In this document: positions 17,366 to 24,945 of the stretch, piece after piece | Numbering within the stretch: the stretch's first letter is position 1 | Layout of the letters: each line of letters begins with the position of its first letter | Assembly (NCBI GenBank): GCA_009360345.1 | Contig: SPDP01000003.1 | Location: forward strand, 1 to 64,000 | Direction: 5' to 3' | Source: Alcaligenaceae bacterium SAGV5 | GTDB lineage: Bacteria; Pseudomonadota; Gammaproteobacteria; Burkholderiales; Burkholderiaceae_B | DNA: 64,000 bases | Notes under the pieces: model-generated | What the model was told of the DNA's origin: nothing | The model's input: the letters and a program-made list of their open reading frames with translations, nothing else | The model's database searches: none | Position numbers and translations under genes: made by a program

Positions 17366-17416
17366 CTTAGGAAACTCTTAGGAATGGTGGCATTGTACTT
17401 AGGAACCATTTAGCAA
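17366..17416. promoter_or_regulatory. Phased CTTAGGAA direct-repeat array (candidate operator)
   Basis: CTTAGGAA is present exactly at 17366-17373, 17377-17384 and 17398-17405, with a two-mismatch copy TTTAGCAA at 17409-17416. Offsets are 11, 21 and 11 bp, giving two pairs of repeats one helical turn apart. OmpR/PhoB-type winged-helix proteins bind such direct repeats. The array lies in the 128-bp divergent gap, ending ~20 bp upstream of a TATAAA (17437-17442) that could be the -10 of the FMO-like gene, where an activator would sit over a missing -35. Confidence 0.65.
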
Positions 17417-17473
17417 CACGCGCCGCGGCCGGTCTCTATAAAGGGCGGACCAATCCATGAAAGGAGGTTCACC

Positions 17474-18994
17474 ATGCAGAGCAGCGACAAGACGATCGCC
17501 ATCATCGGCGCCGGTCCGGCGGGGCTGGTATGCGCGCGCTGGCTCCGGCAGCACGGCTATGCGCCGGTGCTGCTGGAGGCCTGCGCCGGCCTGGGCGGGC
17601 AGTGGAACGCCGCCAATCCGGCCAGCGCCACCTGGCCGGGCATGCGCACCAACACCAGCCGGATCATGTCCGCGTTTTCCGATCTCGACCACGGGGCGGA
17701 GGTTCCTACCTACCCGTCCCGGGAGCAGATGCTTGCCTATCTCGAACGCTATGCCGCGCGGTTCGACCTGGTCCGCGGCATACGGTTCGGTACGCGCGTC
17801 GAACGCCTGGAGGAGGCCGGCGGCGGCGCCTGGCGCGTGCATACGCGTGGCGGGGGCACGGCGAGGGCAGAGACGTTCCGCCATGTGATCGTTGCCACCG
17901 GGGCGCAAGCCGCGCCCGCCGTGCCGCGGGTTGCCGGGCTGCATGGTTTCGCCGGGCAGCTCGGCGTGGCGCATACCTCACAGTACGACGGTGCCGCGCG
18001 CTACCGCGGACGCTCGGTCCTGGTCGCGGGCTGCTCGATCAGCGCGCTGGAGATCGCGGCCGACCTGGCGTCGGGCGGCGCCGAGGTCATCGCGGCCTAC
18101 CGGCGCCAGCGCTACATCCTGCCCAAGTTGATCGCCGGCGTGCCGGCCGAGCATGCGATGTTCAACCGGGCGGCGGCGCTGGCCGGCGAGGTCCTGCCCG
18201 TGGACGCGCTGGCGGCGGGTCTGAAGGCGGCCGTGGTCCGGGCGGGCGGCCGTCCCGACCAGTTCGGGGCCCTGGCGCCCGATGCCGATATCTTCGCCGC
18301 GGGCGTCTCGCAGTCGCAGGGCTTCCTGCCGGCGGTGGCCGAAGGCCGGATCGTGGTGAAACCATGGATCGATCGTATCGAGGGCCGGGAAGTCATCTTC
18401 CAAGACGGCACCCGCGCCGCGCCGGACGCCATTCTGTTCGGAACCGGTTATGGTCTTTCCCTGCCTTGGCTGGACAAGAAGCATGCGGAGATTCTCCAGT
18501 TCGACGGCAGCGGCATCGATCTTTATGCCCGGACGTTCCATCCGGATCTGCCCGGGCTGGCCTTCATGGGCCTGTACAACCTGGTCGGCCCCTATCTGCC
18601 GGTGCTGGAGTTGCAGGCGCGCCTGATCGCCTACACCCTGACGGGGCAGGCCATCCTGCCGGAACGCGAGCGGATGGAGGCGGCGATCGCCGCCAGCCGG
18701 ACGATGCGCGCCCGTGGGCAGCAGCCGGTGCTGCACGACCTGGCCATCATGCTGGCCAGGGCAGCGGGGGTGGAGCCCACGCTATCGCGCTGGCCGCGGA
18801 TGGAGCGCGCGCTGTTGTTCGGCCCGCTGTCGCCGGTCTCGTTCCGCCTGGAAGGCCCCGACAGGCTGGAGGACGCGGCGGCGCGCACCCTGGGTGCCGC
18901 GCGTGCCTTCGGCGCCATCGGCTGCGACGAATTCACGCAGGAGGAGCGGCAATTGCGCGCGCTCGTCACCACGTCGGCATCCATTGCGGCATGA
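17474..18994 (+). CDS. FAD-dependent monooxygenase (FMO/BVMO-like)
   Basis: A 506-residue flavoenzyme with two nucleotide-binding folds. FAD binding is shown by GAGPAG at residues 12-17 and, further on, the GG.W.AANPASATWPGM substrate/FAD segment. NADPH binding is shown by VAGCSISALEIA. A recognisable variant of the FMO signature, FAGQLGVAHTSQY, lies between them. It probably N-, S- or C-oxygenates a small molecule using NADPH and O2. A perfect AAGGAGGT Shine-Dalgarno precedes the start. The next gene is a VOC protein 34 bp downstream. Regulation by the divergent PPOX-GAF-winged-helix protein is inferred from the repeat array in the shared control region. Confidence 0.88.
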   Translation: MQSSDKTIAIIGAGPAGLVCARWLRQHGYAPVLLEACAGLGGQWNAANPASATWPGMRTNTSRIMSAFSDLDHGAEVPTYPSREQMLAYLERYAARFDLVRGIRFGTRVERLEEAGGGAWRVHTRGGGTARAETFRHVIVATGAQAAPAVPRVAGLHGFAGQLGVAHTSQYDGAARYRGRSVLVAGCSISALEIAADLASGGAEVIAAYRRQRYILPKLIAGVPAEHAMFNRAAALAGEVLPVDALAAGLKAAVVRAGGRPDQFGALAPDADIFAAGVSQSQGFLPAVAEGRIVVKPWIDRIEGREVIFQDGTRAAPDAILFGTGYGLSLPWLDKKHAEILQFDGSGIDLYARTFHPDLPGLAFMGLYNLVGPYLPVLELQARLIAYTLTGQAILPERERMEAAIAASRTMRARGQQPVLHDLAIMLARAAGVEPTLSRWPRMERALLFGPLSPVSFRLEGPDRLEDAAARTLGAARAFGAIGCDEFTQEERQLRALVTTSASIAA

Positions 18995-19028
18995 TGGGGG
19001 GATCGGGTAGGAAAAAAGGAGAGCAGGC

Positions 19029-19448
19029 ATGAAGCCGCGCATCAGCGTGATCACGATCGGCGTGGACGATCTGGAGGCCTCGGTGGCCTTCTACCGCGAT
19101 GGCCTGGGGCTGCCGACGGAAGGCATCATCGGCAAGGAGTTCGAACATGGCGCGGTGGCCTTCTTCGAACTCCAGGCGGGCCTCAGGCTGGCGCTGTTCG
19201 CCCGTGCGGACATCGCGCACGATGCCGGGGTCGAACAGAGCGGGCGCAGTCCGACCGAGTTCACGCTCGGCCACAATGTGGCGTCCCGGGAAGAGGTCGA
19301 CGCGGTGATGGCCCGTGCGGCCGCCGCGGGCGCGCGTCTGGTCAAGCCGGCGCAGCCGACTTTCTGGGGTGGGTACGCCGGCTATTTCCAGGACCTCGAC
19401 GGCCATCTATGGGAAGCCGTCCACAACCCGGCCTGGCTTCCCGGGTAA
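19029..19448 (+). CDS. VOC (glyoxalase/bleomycin-resistance) family protein
   Basis: A 139-residue protein with the paired beta-alpha-beta-beta-beta modules of the vicinal oxygen chelate fold: ISVITIGVDDLEASVAFYRDGLG at the start, and GGYAGYFQDLDGHLWEAVHNP at the end, where the Glu is a typical metal ligand. AAAAGGAGAG precedes the ATG. It follows the FMO-like gene closely and is probably co-transcribed. It may be a lyase, isomerase or binding protein for the same substrate. The specific reaction is not assignable. Confidence 0.88.
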   Translation: MKPRISVITIGVDDLEASVAFYRDGLGLPTEGIIGKEFEHGAVAFFELQAGLRLALFARADIAHDAGVEQSGRSPTEFTLGHNVASREEVDAVMARAAAAGARLVKPAQPTFWGGYAGYFQDLDGHLWEAVHNPAWLPG

Positions 19449-19667
19449 GCTGGAGGCAGTGAACGGGAGGCCGCCGTTCGTCCCTCGCGGGGTTCCAGTC
19501 GTGGTTTCCCCGGTGTTGCGCGCGGGGTACTGTCGAGACGTGGCCCCCCGGTATCGCTATGATGTCTCCCGAGGAGGCCGGTTGTCGGCAATGGGCGCCG
19601 ATCCGGCCATGCTTGCGGGAGGCCGGCGCGGGCCGTCCGGCGGCCGTCCCATACCGAGTGCGGCACC

Positions 19668-20831
19668 ATGAACGACAACGAAACCCTGCTTGCGCTCGCC
19701 CATCCCCTGATCGCGCTACTGCTGGCCGCCATGTTCTACGGCGCGTGGCGCCACGCGCACCGTCAGGCGCAATTCCTGTTTTTCTCCGTGGCCTTCTCCT
19801 GCTACGCGAGCGGCATCTTCATGCAGGTCCTGCTGTGGCCGCCCTGGCGCTTGGCCAATATCGGGCTGACGGGGGTGGCCTACGCATGCGCCATCTTCTG
19901 CTTCGCGCGGGGCCTGGCGGCGCTGGAGGGCAGGCGGCTGCCCTGGGTGCCGGCCGTGCTGGTCCTGGCGGCCATGCTGGCCGTCCGCATGGCCAGCGCG
20001 CATGACGAGACGCTGTTCCGGCTGCGGGTGGCGACGACGCACGTCGCCGCCGCCCTGGTATTCCTGCTGGCGCTGTGGCAAGTCCGCCATCTGGCGCGAG
20101 GAACCGCCCTGGAGCGCCTCCTGTTCTGGTGTGTCGCCGCCTGCACGCTGAGCCTGTTCCCTCGGGCCATGCTGGCCACGCGGCCGCCCGACCAGTACGG
20201 CTACGAACACTTGCTCTACTGGGAGGTCATGCAGACGAGTTTTTATTTGTTCGGGATAGGCGTGGCATTCCTGATGCTCATCCTGACGTCGCTGCGGACC
20301 ATCGCCAGCCTGGGCCAGGCCAGCCGCCGCGATCCGCTGACGGGGATGAACAACCGGTCCGGGCTGGACGAGTTCCTGGCGGCATGCCTGCCGCGATGCG
20401 CGCGTTATGGCCTGATCATGGTGGATGTCGACCATTTCAAGCAGATCAACGACCGGTACGGCCATCCCGTGGGAGACATGGTGCTGAAGCGGTTGGCGAC
20501 GGTCATGGAGCAGGGCATACGGACGGACGACGCGGTGGGCAGGTTCGGCGGGGAGGAATTCATGGTCATCCTCCCCGACGCGTCGGACGACGAAGCGAAG
20601 CAGGTGGCCGAGCGGCTGCGCGCCGCGGCGGCGGCCCAGGATTTCTCGGACGTCGCGCCGGAACTGCGATGCACCGTGAGCCTGGGCGTGGGAAGCTTCG
20701 AGCAGGCCATCCCGTTCGAGCGGGCCTACTCAACCGTGGACGAGCGGCTGGCCAGGGCGAAACGCCTGGGCAGGAACCGCGTGGTGGGGAAAGAGCCCGG
20801 CTGGGCGGTCCGGCGCAGCTCGGGGGCCTGA
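19668..20831 (+). CDS. Membrane-anchored diguanylate cyclase (GGDEF)
   Basis: A 387-residue inner-membrane enzyme making cyclic di-GMP from GTP. The first ~205 residues contain about six hydrophobic segments without a named sensor motif. A GGDEF domain follows from about residue 215, with an active GGEEF at 294-298 and a canonical RxxD inhibitory site (Arg285-Asp288) five residues ahead, so product feedback is expected. The 219-bp gap upstream shows no clear promoter, and the Shine-Dalgarno is weak (GAGTGCGGCACC). It is followed in the same direction by an MHYT-GGDEF-EAL gene. Confidence 0.92.
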   Translation: MNDNETLLALAHPLIALLLAAMFYGAWRHAHRQAQFLFFSVAFSCYASGIFMQVLLWPPWRLANIGLTGVAYACAIFCFARGLAALEGRRLPWVPAVLVLAAMLAVRMASAHDETLFRLRVATTHVAAALVFLLALWQVRHLARGTALERLLFWCVAACTLSLFPRAMLATRPPDQYGYEHLLYWEVMQTSFYLFGIGVAFLMLILTSLRTIASLGQASRRDPLTGMNNRSGLDEFLAACLPRCARYGLIMVDVDHFKQINDRYGHPVGDMVLKRLATVMEQGIRTDDAVGRFGGEEFMVILPDASDDEAKQVAERLRAAAAAQDFSDVAPELRCTVSLGVGSFEQAIPFERAYSTVDERLARAKRLGRNRVVGKEPGWAVRRSSGA

Positions 20832-20936
20832 TTTCCCCGACCGGGCGTGGCTGGCGGGGGGATGTTTTGCTATAAGGAGAGCGGATTCTCCTGTTCCTCC
20901 TGACAACGAGACAGATGCGCATCCGGGAAGACTGCC

Positions 20937-23042
20937 GTGCATGGTGTCTATAACCCTTTGTTGGTGTTTCTCTCCCTGGTGGTCGCCTCGCTGGCCGCCT
21001 ATACGGCACTGGAGCTGACGAGCCGCATTGCATCGCTGCCCGGATGGAAGCGGCGGCTGCCGTGGGTCATGGGCGGCGCGGTCGCGATGGGCGTGGGCAT
21101 CTGGTCGATGCATTTCATCGGGATGATGGCGTTTTCCCTGCCCATCCCCCTGGGATACGAGTTCGGACCCACGGCGCTGTCCCTGTTGATCGCGATCCTG
21201 GTGTCGGGTTTCGCCCTGGCGGTGTCGGCCAGCGGACGTTTCCGCGCCCGCCGCTGCCTGGCGGGCGGAGTGGCGATGGGGCTGGGGATCGCCGGCATGC
21301 ACTATATGGGAATGGCCGCGCTGGATATGTCGCCAGCGCCGAGCTATGTGCCATGGATCGTGCTGGCCTCCGTCGGCGTGGCCATCGCGGCCTCGGTCGT
21401 GGCGCTGTGGCTGGGATTTGCGCTGCGAGGTTCGGACGAACCCTATATCGCCTTCAAGCGCCTGGGCGCGTCGCTGGTGTTGGGCATCGCCATCACCGGC
21501 ATGCACTATACCGGCATGAGTGCGGTGCAACTGGCTCCTGGCAGCGTCTGCCTGTCGGCCAGCGAGCTGGATCCCAACTGGCTGGCGATGATGGTGTCGG
21601 GTACGTCGCTGGCCGTGTTGCTGGGCACGCTGCTGGTACTGGGCTGGCGGGCGAACAGCCTGGCCGATTCGCTGAGGCGGGCCAACCGGCAGTTGCAGCA
21701 TCTCAGCATGCACGATGCGTTGACCGGACTGCCGAACCGATTGATGCTGGTCGAGCAGGTGAGCGAAGCGATCCTGGCCGCCGGGCACGACAAGACGGCA
21801 TTCGCGGTCTTTTTCCTGGACCTGGATGGTTTCAAGACGGTCAACGATTCGCTCGGCCATGCGGCGGGGGACGATCTGCTCAAGGGGTGCGCCCGGCTCC
21901 TGTTGTCGCACGTGCGCAAGGACGACCTGGTCGCGCGCATAGGCGGCGACGAGTTCGTCATGCTGTTGCGGGGCATATCCGCGCCTGGCGACGCGGCTTC
22001 CGTGGCCAAGAAGCTGTTGCGGGTGCTGCGCGAAGAGATGGTGGGCTGCCAGGCCCGCCTGCGGATCAGCGCAAGCATGGGTATCGCCATGTATCCGGGA
22101 GACGCGGGGGATAGCGAGGCGCTGCTGGACTGCGCCGATGCCGCCATGTACAGCGCCAAGCAGGCGGGGCGCAACACCTATTGTTTTTTCGAGCCGGGCA
22201 TGCATGCCAATGCAGCCCGGACGCTGATGCTGCAGCAGGATCTGCGGACGGCGCTCGAAGGCGGGCAGTTCAGCCTGGTGTTCCAGCCCAAGTTCAGCGT
22301 GGCCACGCGCGCCATCTGTGGCGCGGAAGCGCTGATACGGTGGCATCACCCGATTTTCGGCAGCGTGGCGCCCATGGAGTTCATCACCATCGCCGAACGT
22401 TCGGGGCAGATCGTCCAGATCGGCGAGTGGGTGATCCGCGAGGTCTGCCGCTGCATGGACGGCTGGCGCCGGCGCGGGCTGGCGCCGGTCCAGGTCTCGA
22501 TCAACCTGTCGCCCATCCAGTTCAATGTGCCGGATCTGATCGGCCGCGTCGAGGATATCCTGGACGAAATGGAAGTGCCGCGCCGTCTCGTGATGTTCGA
22601 GATCACCGAAACCGTGGCCATGCTGAACGCGGGGCGCACGGCCGAGATCGTGAACCGTTTCCGGGCCCGTGGCTTCGACATCGCGATCGACGATTTCGGC
22701 GCGGGCTATTCGAGCCTGGCCTATCTGCACCGGTTCAAGGTCAAGCAGATCAAGGTCGACCGGCTGTTCACCTCGGAACTGGACCGGAACGAGGCGGAGG
22801 CCCGGGCGCTGCTGTCGGCCATCGTGACGCTGTCCCACGCGCTGCACATGGAGGTGGTGGCCGAGGGCGTGGAGAGCGAAACGCAGATGCGCTTCCTGAC
22901 CGAACTGGGATGCGACGAGGCGCAGGGCTTCCTGCTGTCGCATCCGCTGTCCGAAGAGGCCTTCCGCAAGCTGTTGCAGCCGATGGCCTCGTGCGCGCTA
23001 AGGCGGATCGCCGCGCTGGGACAGCCGCGTCGCGCCGACTGA
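20937..23042 (+). CDS. MHYT-GGDEF-EAL cyclic-di-GMP signalling protein
   Basis: A 701-residue bifunctional-type protein. The N-terminal MHYT sensor has three repeats visible as WSMHFIGMMAF, GMHYMGMAAL and GMHYTGMSAV across about seven membrane segments; these motifs are thought to bind copper and sense O2, CO or NO. The GGDEF motif is intact at 336-340 with an RxxD I-site, and the phosphodiesterase signature EAL is at 464-466 (CGAEALIRW), with QLKxD-like KVKQIKVDRLF and DDFGAGYSSL downstream. Both active sites look competent. I chose the GTG at 20937 because the family starts HGxYxPxLV and GGGAAG lies six bases upstream. The 3' end overlaps the convergent IclR gene by 45 bp. Confidence 0.93.
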   Translation: MHGVYNPLLVFLSLVVASLAAYTALELTSRIASLPGWKRRLPWVMGGAVAMGVGIWSMHFIGMMAFSLPIPLGYEFGPTALSLLIAILVSGFALAVSASGRFRARRCLAGGVAMGLGIAGMHYMGMAALDMSPAPSYVPWIVLASVGVAIAASVVALWLGFALRGSDEPYIAFKRLGASLVLGIAITGMHYTGMSAVQLAPGSVCLSASELDPNWLAMMVSGTSLAVLLGTLLVLGWRANSLADSLRRANRQLQHLSMHDALTGLPNRLMLVEQVSEAILAAGHDKTAFAVFFLDLDGFKTVNDSLGHAAGDDLLKGCARLLLSHVRKDDLVARIGGDEFVMLLRGISAPGDAASVAKKLLRVLREEMVGCQARLRISASMGIAMYPGDAGDSEALLDCADAAMYSAKQAGRNTYCFFEPGMHANAARTLMLQQDLRTALEGGQFSLVFQPKFSVATRAICGAEALIRWHHPIFGSVAPMEFITIAERSGQIVQIGEWVIREVCRCMDGWRRRGLAPVQVSINLSPIQFNVPDLIGRVEDILDEMEVPRRLVMFEITETVAMLNAGRTAEIVNRFRARGFDIAIDDFGAGYSSLAYLHRFKVKQIKVDRLFTSELDRNEAEARALLSAIVTLSHALHMEVVAEGVESETQMRFLTELGCDEAQGFLLSHPLSEEAFRKLLQPMASCALRRIAALGQPRRAD

Positions 23043-23837
23043 TATCTCCTCGGCCAGGACGCGCAACAGCGGCACGTAGCGAGCCGATATTTCCCGGTCC
23101 GGCACGACATTGCGCTGAAGCACGAGATTGATGGCGCCGATGGCGTGGCCGCTCAGGCGTATGGGAAACGCGATCGCGGCGACGCTTTCCTCGTTCGCCA
23201 ATTCTCCCTTGTTGACCGCATGGCCGCGCCGCCGGGTCTCGCGCAGCACACGGCCGACATACGCCTTGTCGCGGGCGATGGCGCCGATGGCATCGTCGCG
23301 CTCTCGCAGCAGCGACAGGGTTGCTTCCCTTTCCTCGTCCGAGCAATAGGCCAGCCAGGCCCGCCCGATGGCCGACGTCAGCATCGCGATGCGGGTGCCG
23401 ATGGTGGCCCGGTGCTGGGACAAGAGGCTGGCGCGGTGCGTCGACTCCCGCACGATCATGAAACCGCCGTCGGGCGTGGCGAGGTCGCTGGGCCAGGACA
23501 GGGCGCTCAGGTGCGCGCCCATGGCGGGCGAGGCGACCCGGTCGATCCAGTCCGCGCCCACGTAGCCCTCGGCCAGCCGCCGCACCTCGAAGCTGAGCAC
23601 GTACAGCGCGCCGTCGTCCTTGTGGTGGACCAGGCCTTCCTGCCTGAGCGTTTCCAGCAGGCGCTTGACGGTCGTGCGGTGCAGGCCGGTCAGCCGGCCC
23701 AGCTCGACCACACCGCCCATGCCTCCCGGCATGCCGTTCAGCGCCCGCAATACCGCGAGCCCCCGGCTCAGTCCGCGGACTTCCTTGTAGACCGGGTCCT
23801 CGGGTTTTCCCGCAAGCAGATACATGGTTTTCCGCAT
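22998..23837 (-). CDS. IclR-family regulator (MhpR-like)
   Basis: A 279-residue IclR-type regulator: an N-terminal winged helix (residues ~18-85, with VVELGRLTGLHRTTVKRLLETL as the HTH) and a C-terminal effector domain with GHAIGAINLVL. Gene context and an MhpR-type palindrome four bases upstream identify it as the likely activator of the divergent mhp-like operon. The start could instead be Met5 (23825). Its 3' end overlaps the MHYT-GGDEF-EAL gene by 45 bp on the opposite strand. The effector is expected to be a hydroxyphenylpropionate-like acid. Confidence 0.87.
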   Translation of the reverse strand: MRKTMYLLAGKPEDPVYKEVRGLSRGLAVLRALNGMPGGMGGVVELGRLTGLHRTTVKRLLETLRQEGLVHHKDDGALYVLSFEVRRLAEGYVGADWIDRVASPAMGAHLSALSWPSDLATPDGGFMIVRESTHRASLLSQHRATIGTRIAMLTSAIGRAWLAYCSDEEREATLSLLRERDDAIGAIARDKAYVGRVLRETRRRGHAVNKGELANEESVAAIAFPIRLSGHAIGAINLVLQRNVVPDREISARYVPLLRVLAEEISVGATRLSQRGDPP

Positions 23838-23840
23838 GAT

Positions 23841-23857
23841 GGTGCACTCAGTGCACC
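23841..23857. promoter_or_regulatory. Palindrome GGTGCACT-C-AGTGCACC, candidate MhpR-type operator
   Basis: A perfect 8-bp inverted repeat around a single base, in the 103-bp gap between the IclR gene and the mhp-like operon. It closely matches the palindrome reported for E. coli MhpR (GGTGCACCTGGTGCACA, from memory). A TATACA at 23861-23866 could be a -10 element for the operon. The site also abuts the regulator's own start codon, suggesting autoregulation. Confidence 0.7.
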
Positions 23858-23940
23858 TACTATACAGGGGTATGGGGTGGCATCAGACTTCCTCCCGCAT
23901 TCGACGCGGCGGTATCGCCGGCTAGAACCAAGGAGACGAC

Positions 23941-24927
23941 ATGAATGCCATTCGACGTGCGTTCTGCACGATGGCGGCGCTGGCCGCCGCGACCCTCACG
24001 CCCGCGTCCGCGCAGGAATGGCCGGCCAGGCCGATCCGCATCGTGGTGCCGTATCCGGCGGGAGGCAATGCGGACTCGGCGGCCCGCGCGCTGGCCGAGG
24101 TGGTATCCGCCAGCCTCAGGCAGACGGTCATCGTCGACAACCGCCCCGGCGCCTCGACGATCATCGGGACGGATGCCGTCGCCCGCGCGCCGGCCGATGG
24201 CTACACGATCGGCCTGGTCACTGACTCGCATGCCATCAACGAGGCCATGGCCCACCTGCCGCATGCCAACGAAGTGCTGGGCGCCAAGGTGCCCTATGAC
24301 GCGGTGAAGGACTTCATGCCGGTGTCGGGCGTGGCGCTGGTGCCCCTGGTGCTGGTGGTCAATCCCAGGGTGCCGGCGCGGTCGGTGAAGGAACTGGTGA
24401 GGCTGTCGACCGCGGGCAAGGGCGTCGATTTCGGCACCATGGGCCCGGGCAGCCCCTGGTTCGTGCACCTGCACCAGTTGCGCAAGCTGACCGGCGCGGA
24501 TTTCGTGGACGTGCCCTACAAGGGACTCGCGCCGGCGAACACGGACCTGCTGGCCGGACAGATCCAGACGATGCTGATGCCCGTGCATTTCGCCCAGCCC
24601 TACATCAAGACGGGCAAGCTGGTGCCGCTCGCCACGCTGGGTGGCAAGCGCCATCCGCTGTTGCCGGACGTGCCCACGCTGGCGGAAAGCGGTTATCCCG
24701 GCCTGGAGATCACCAACTATTTCATGTTCGTCGTGCCGGCGGGTACGCCGCAGCCCGTGGTCGAGCGGCTGACCCGCGAGTTCAACGCGGCGCTGCGCCA
24801 GCCGGCGATGAAAGAGAAGTTCGCGCTGACCGGCGACCCCTATCCGGCGGAACCGGCCGAACTCGCGGCCCGGCTGCGCCACGACATCAAGGCCTACGGC
24901 GACGTGCTGCAGGCCACTCTCAAATAG
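23941..24927 (+). CDS. Bug-family periplasmic substrate-binding receptor
   Basis: A 328-residue exported receptor; signal peptide cleaved after about residue 24 (PASA/QEW). Landmarks are WPARPIRIVVPYPAGGNAD, VDNRPGAS and ADGYTIGLVT, and the conserved VPYKG loop is intact. CAAGGAGAC precedes the ATG. As first gene of the mhp-like operon, 18 bp before the flavin hydroxylase, it most likely binds the aromatic acid whose breakdown the operon encodes. It is therefore a good candidate for a phenylpropionate- or cinnamate-type binding protein; this is inferred. Confidence 0.93.
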   Translation: MNAIRRAFCTMAALAAATLTPASAQEWPARPIRIVVPYPAGGNADSAARALAEVVSASLRQTVIVDNRPGASTIIGTDAVARAPADGYTIGLVTDSHAINEAMAHLPHANEVLGAKVPYDAVKDFMPVSGVALVPLVLVVNPRVPARSVKELVRLSTAGKGVDFGTMGPGSPWFVHLHQLRKLTGADFVDVPYKGLAPANTDLLAGQIQTMLMPVHFAQPYIKTGKLVPLATLGGKRHPLLPDVPTLAESGYPGLEITNYFMFVVPAGTPQPVVERLTREFNAALRQPAMKEKFALTGDPYPAEPAELAARLRHDIKAYGDVLQATLK

Positions 24928-24945
24928 CCAGGAAGGGAAACGACA

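Noticed and set aside
17530..19032. A 500-codon plus-strand frame overlapping the FMO-like gene
   Set aside because: Out-of-frame shadow; the other frame has GAGPAG and a perfect Shine-Dalgarno.
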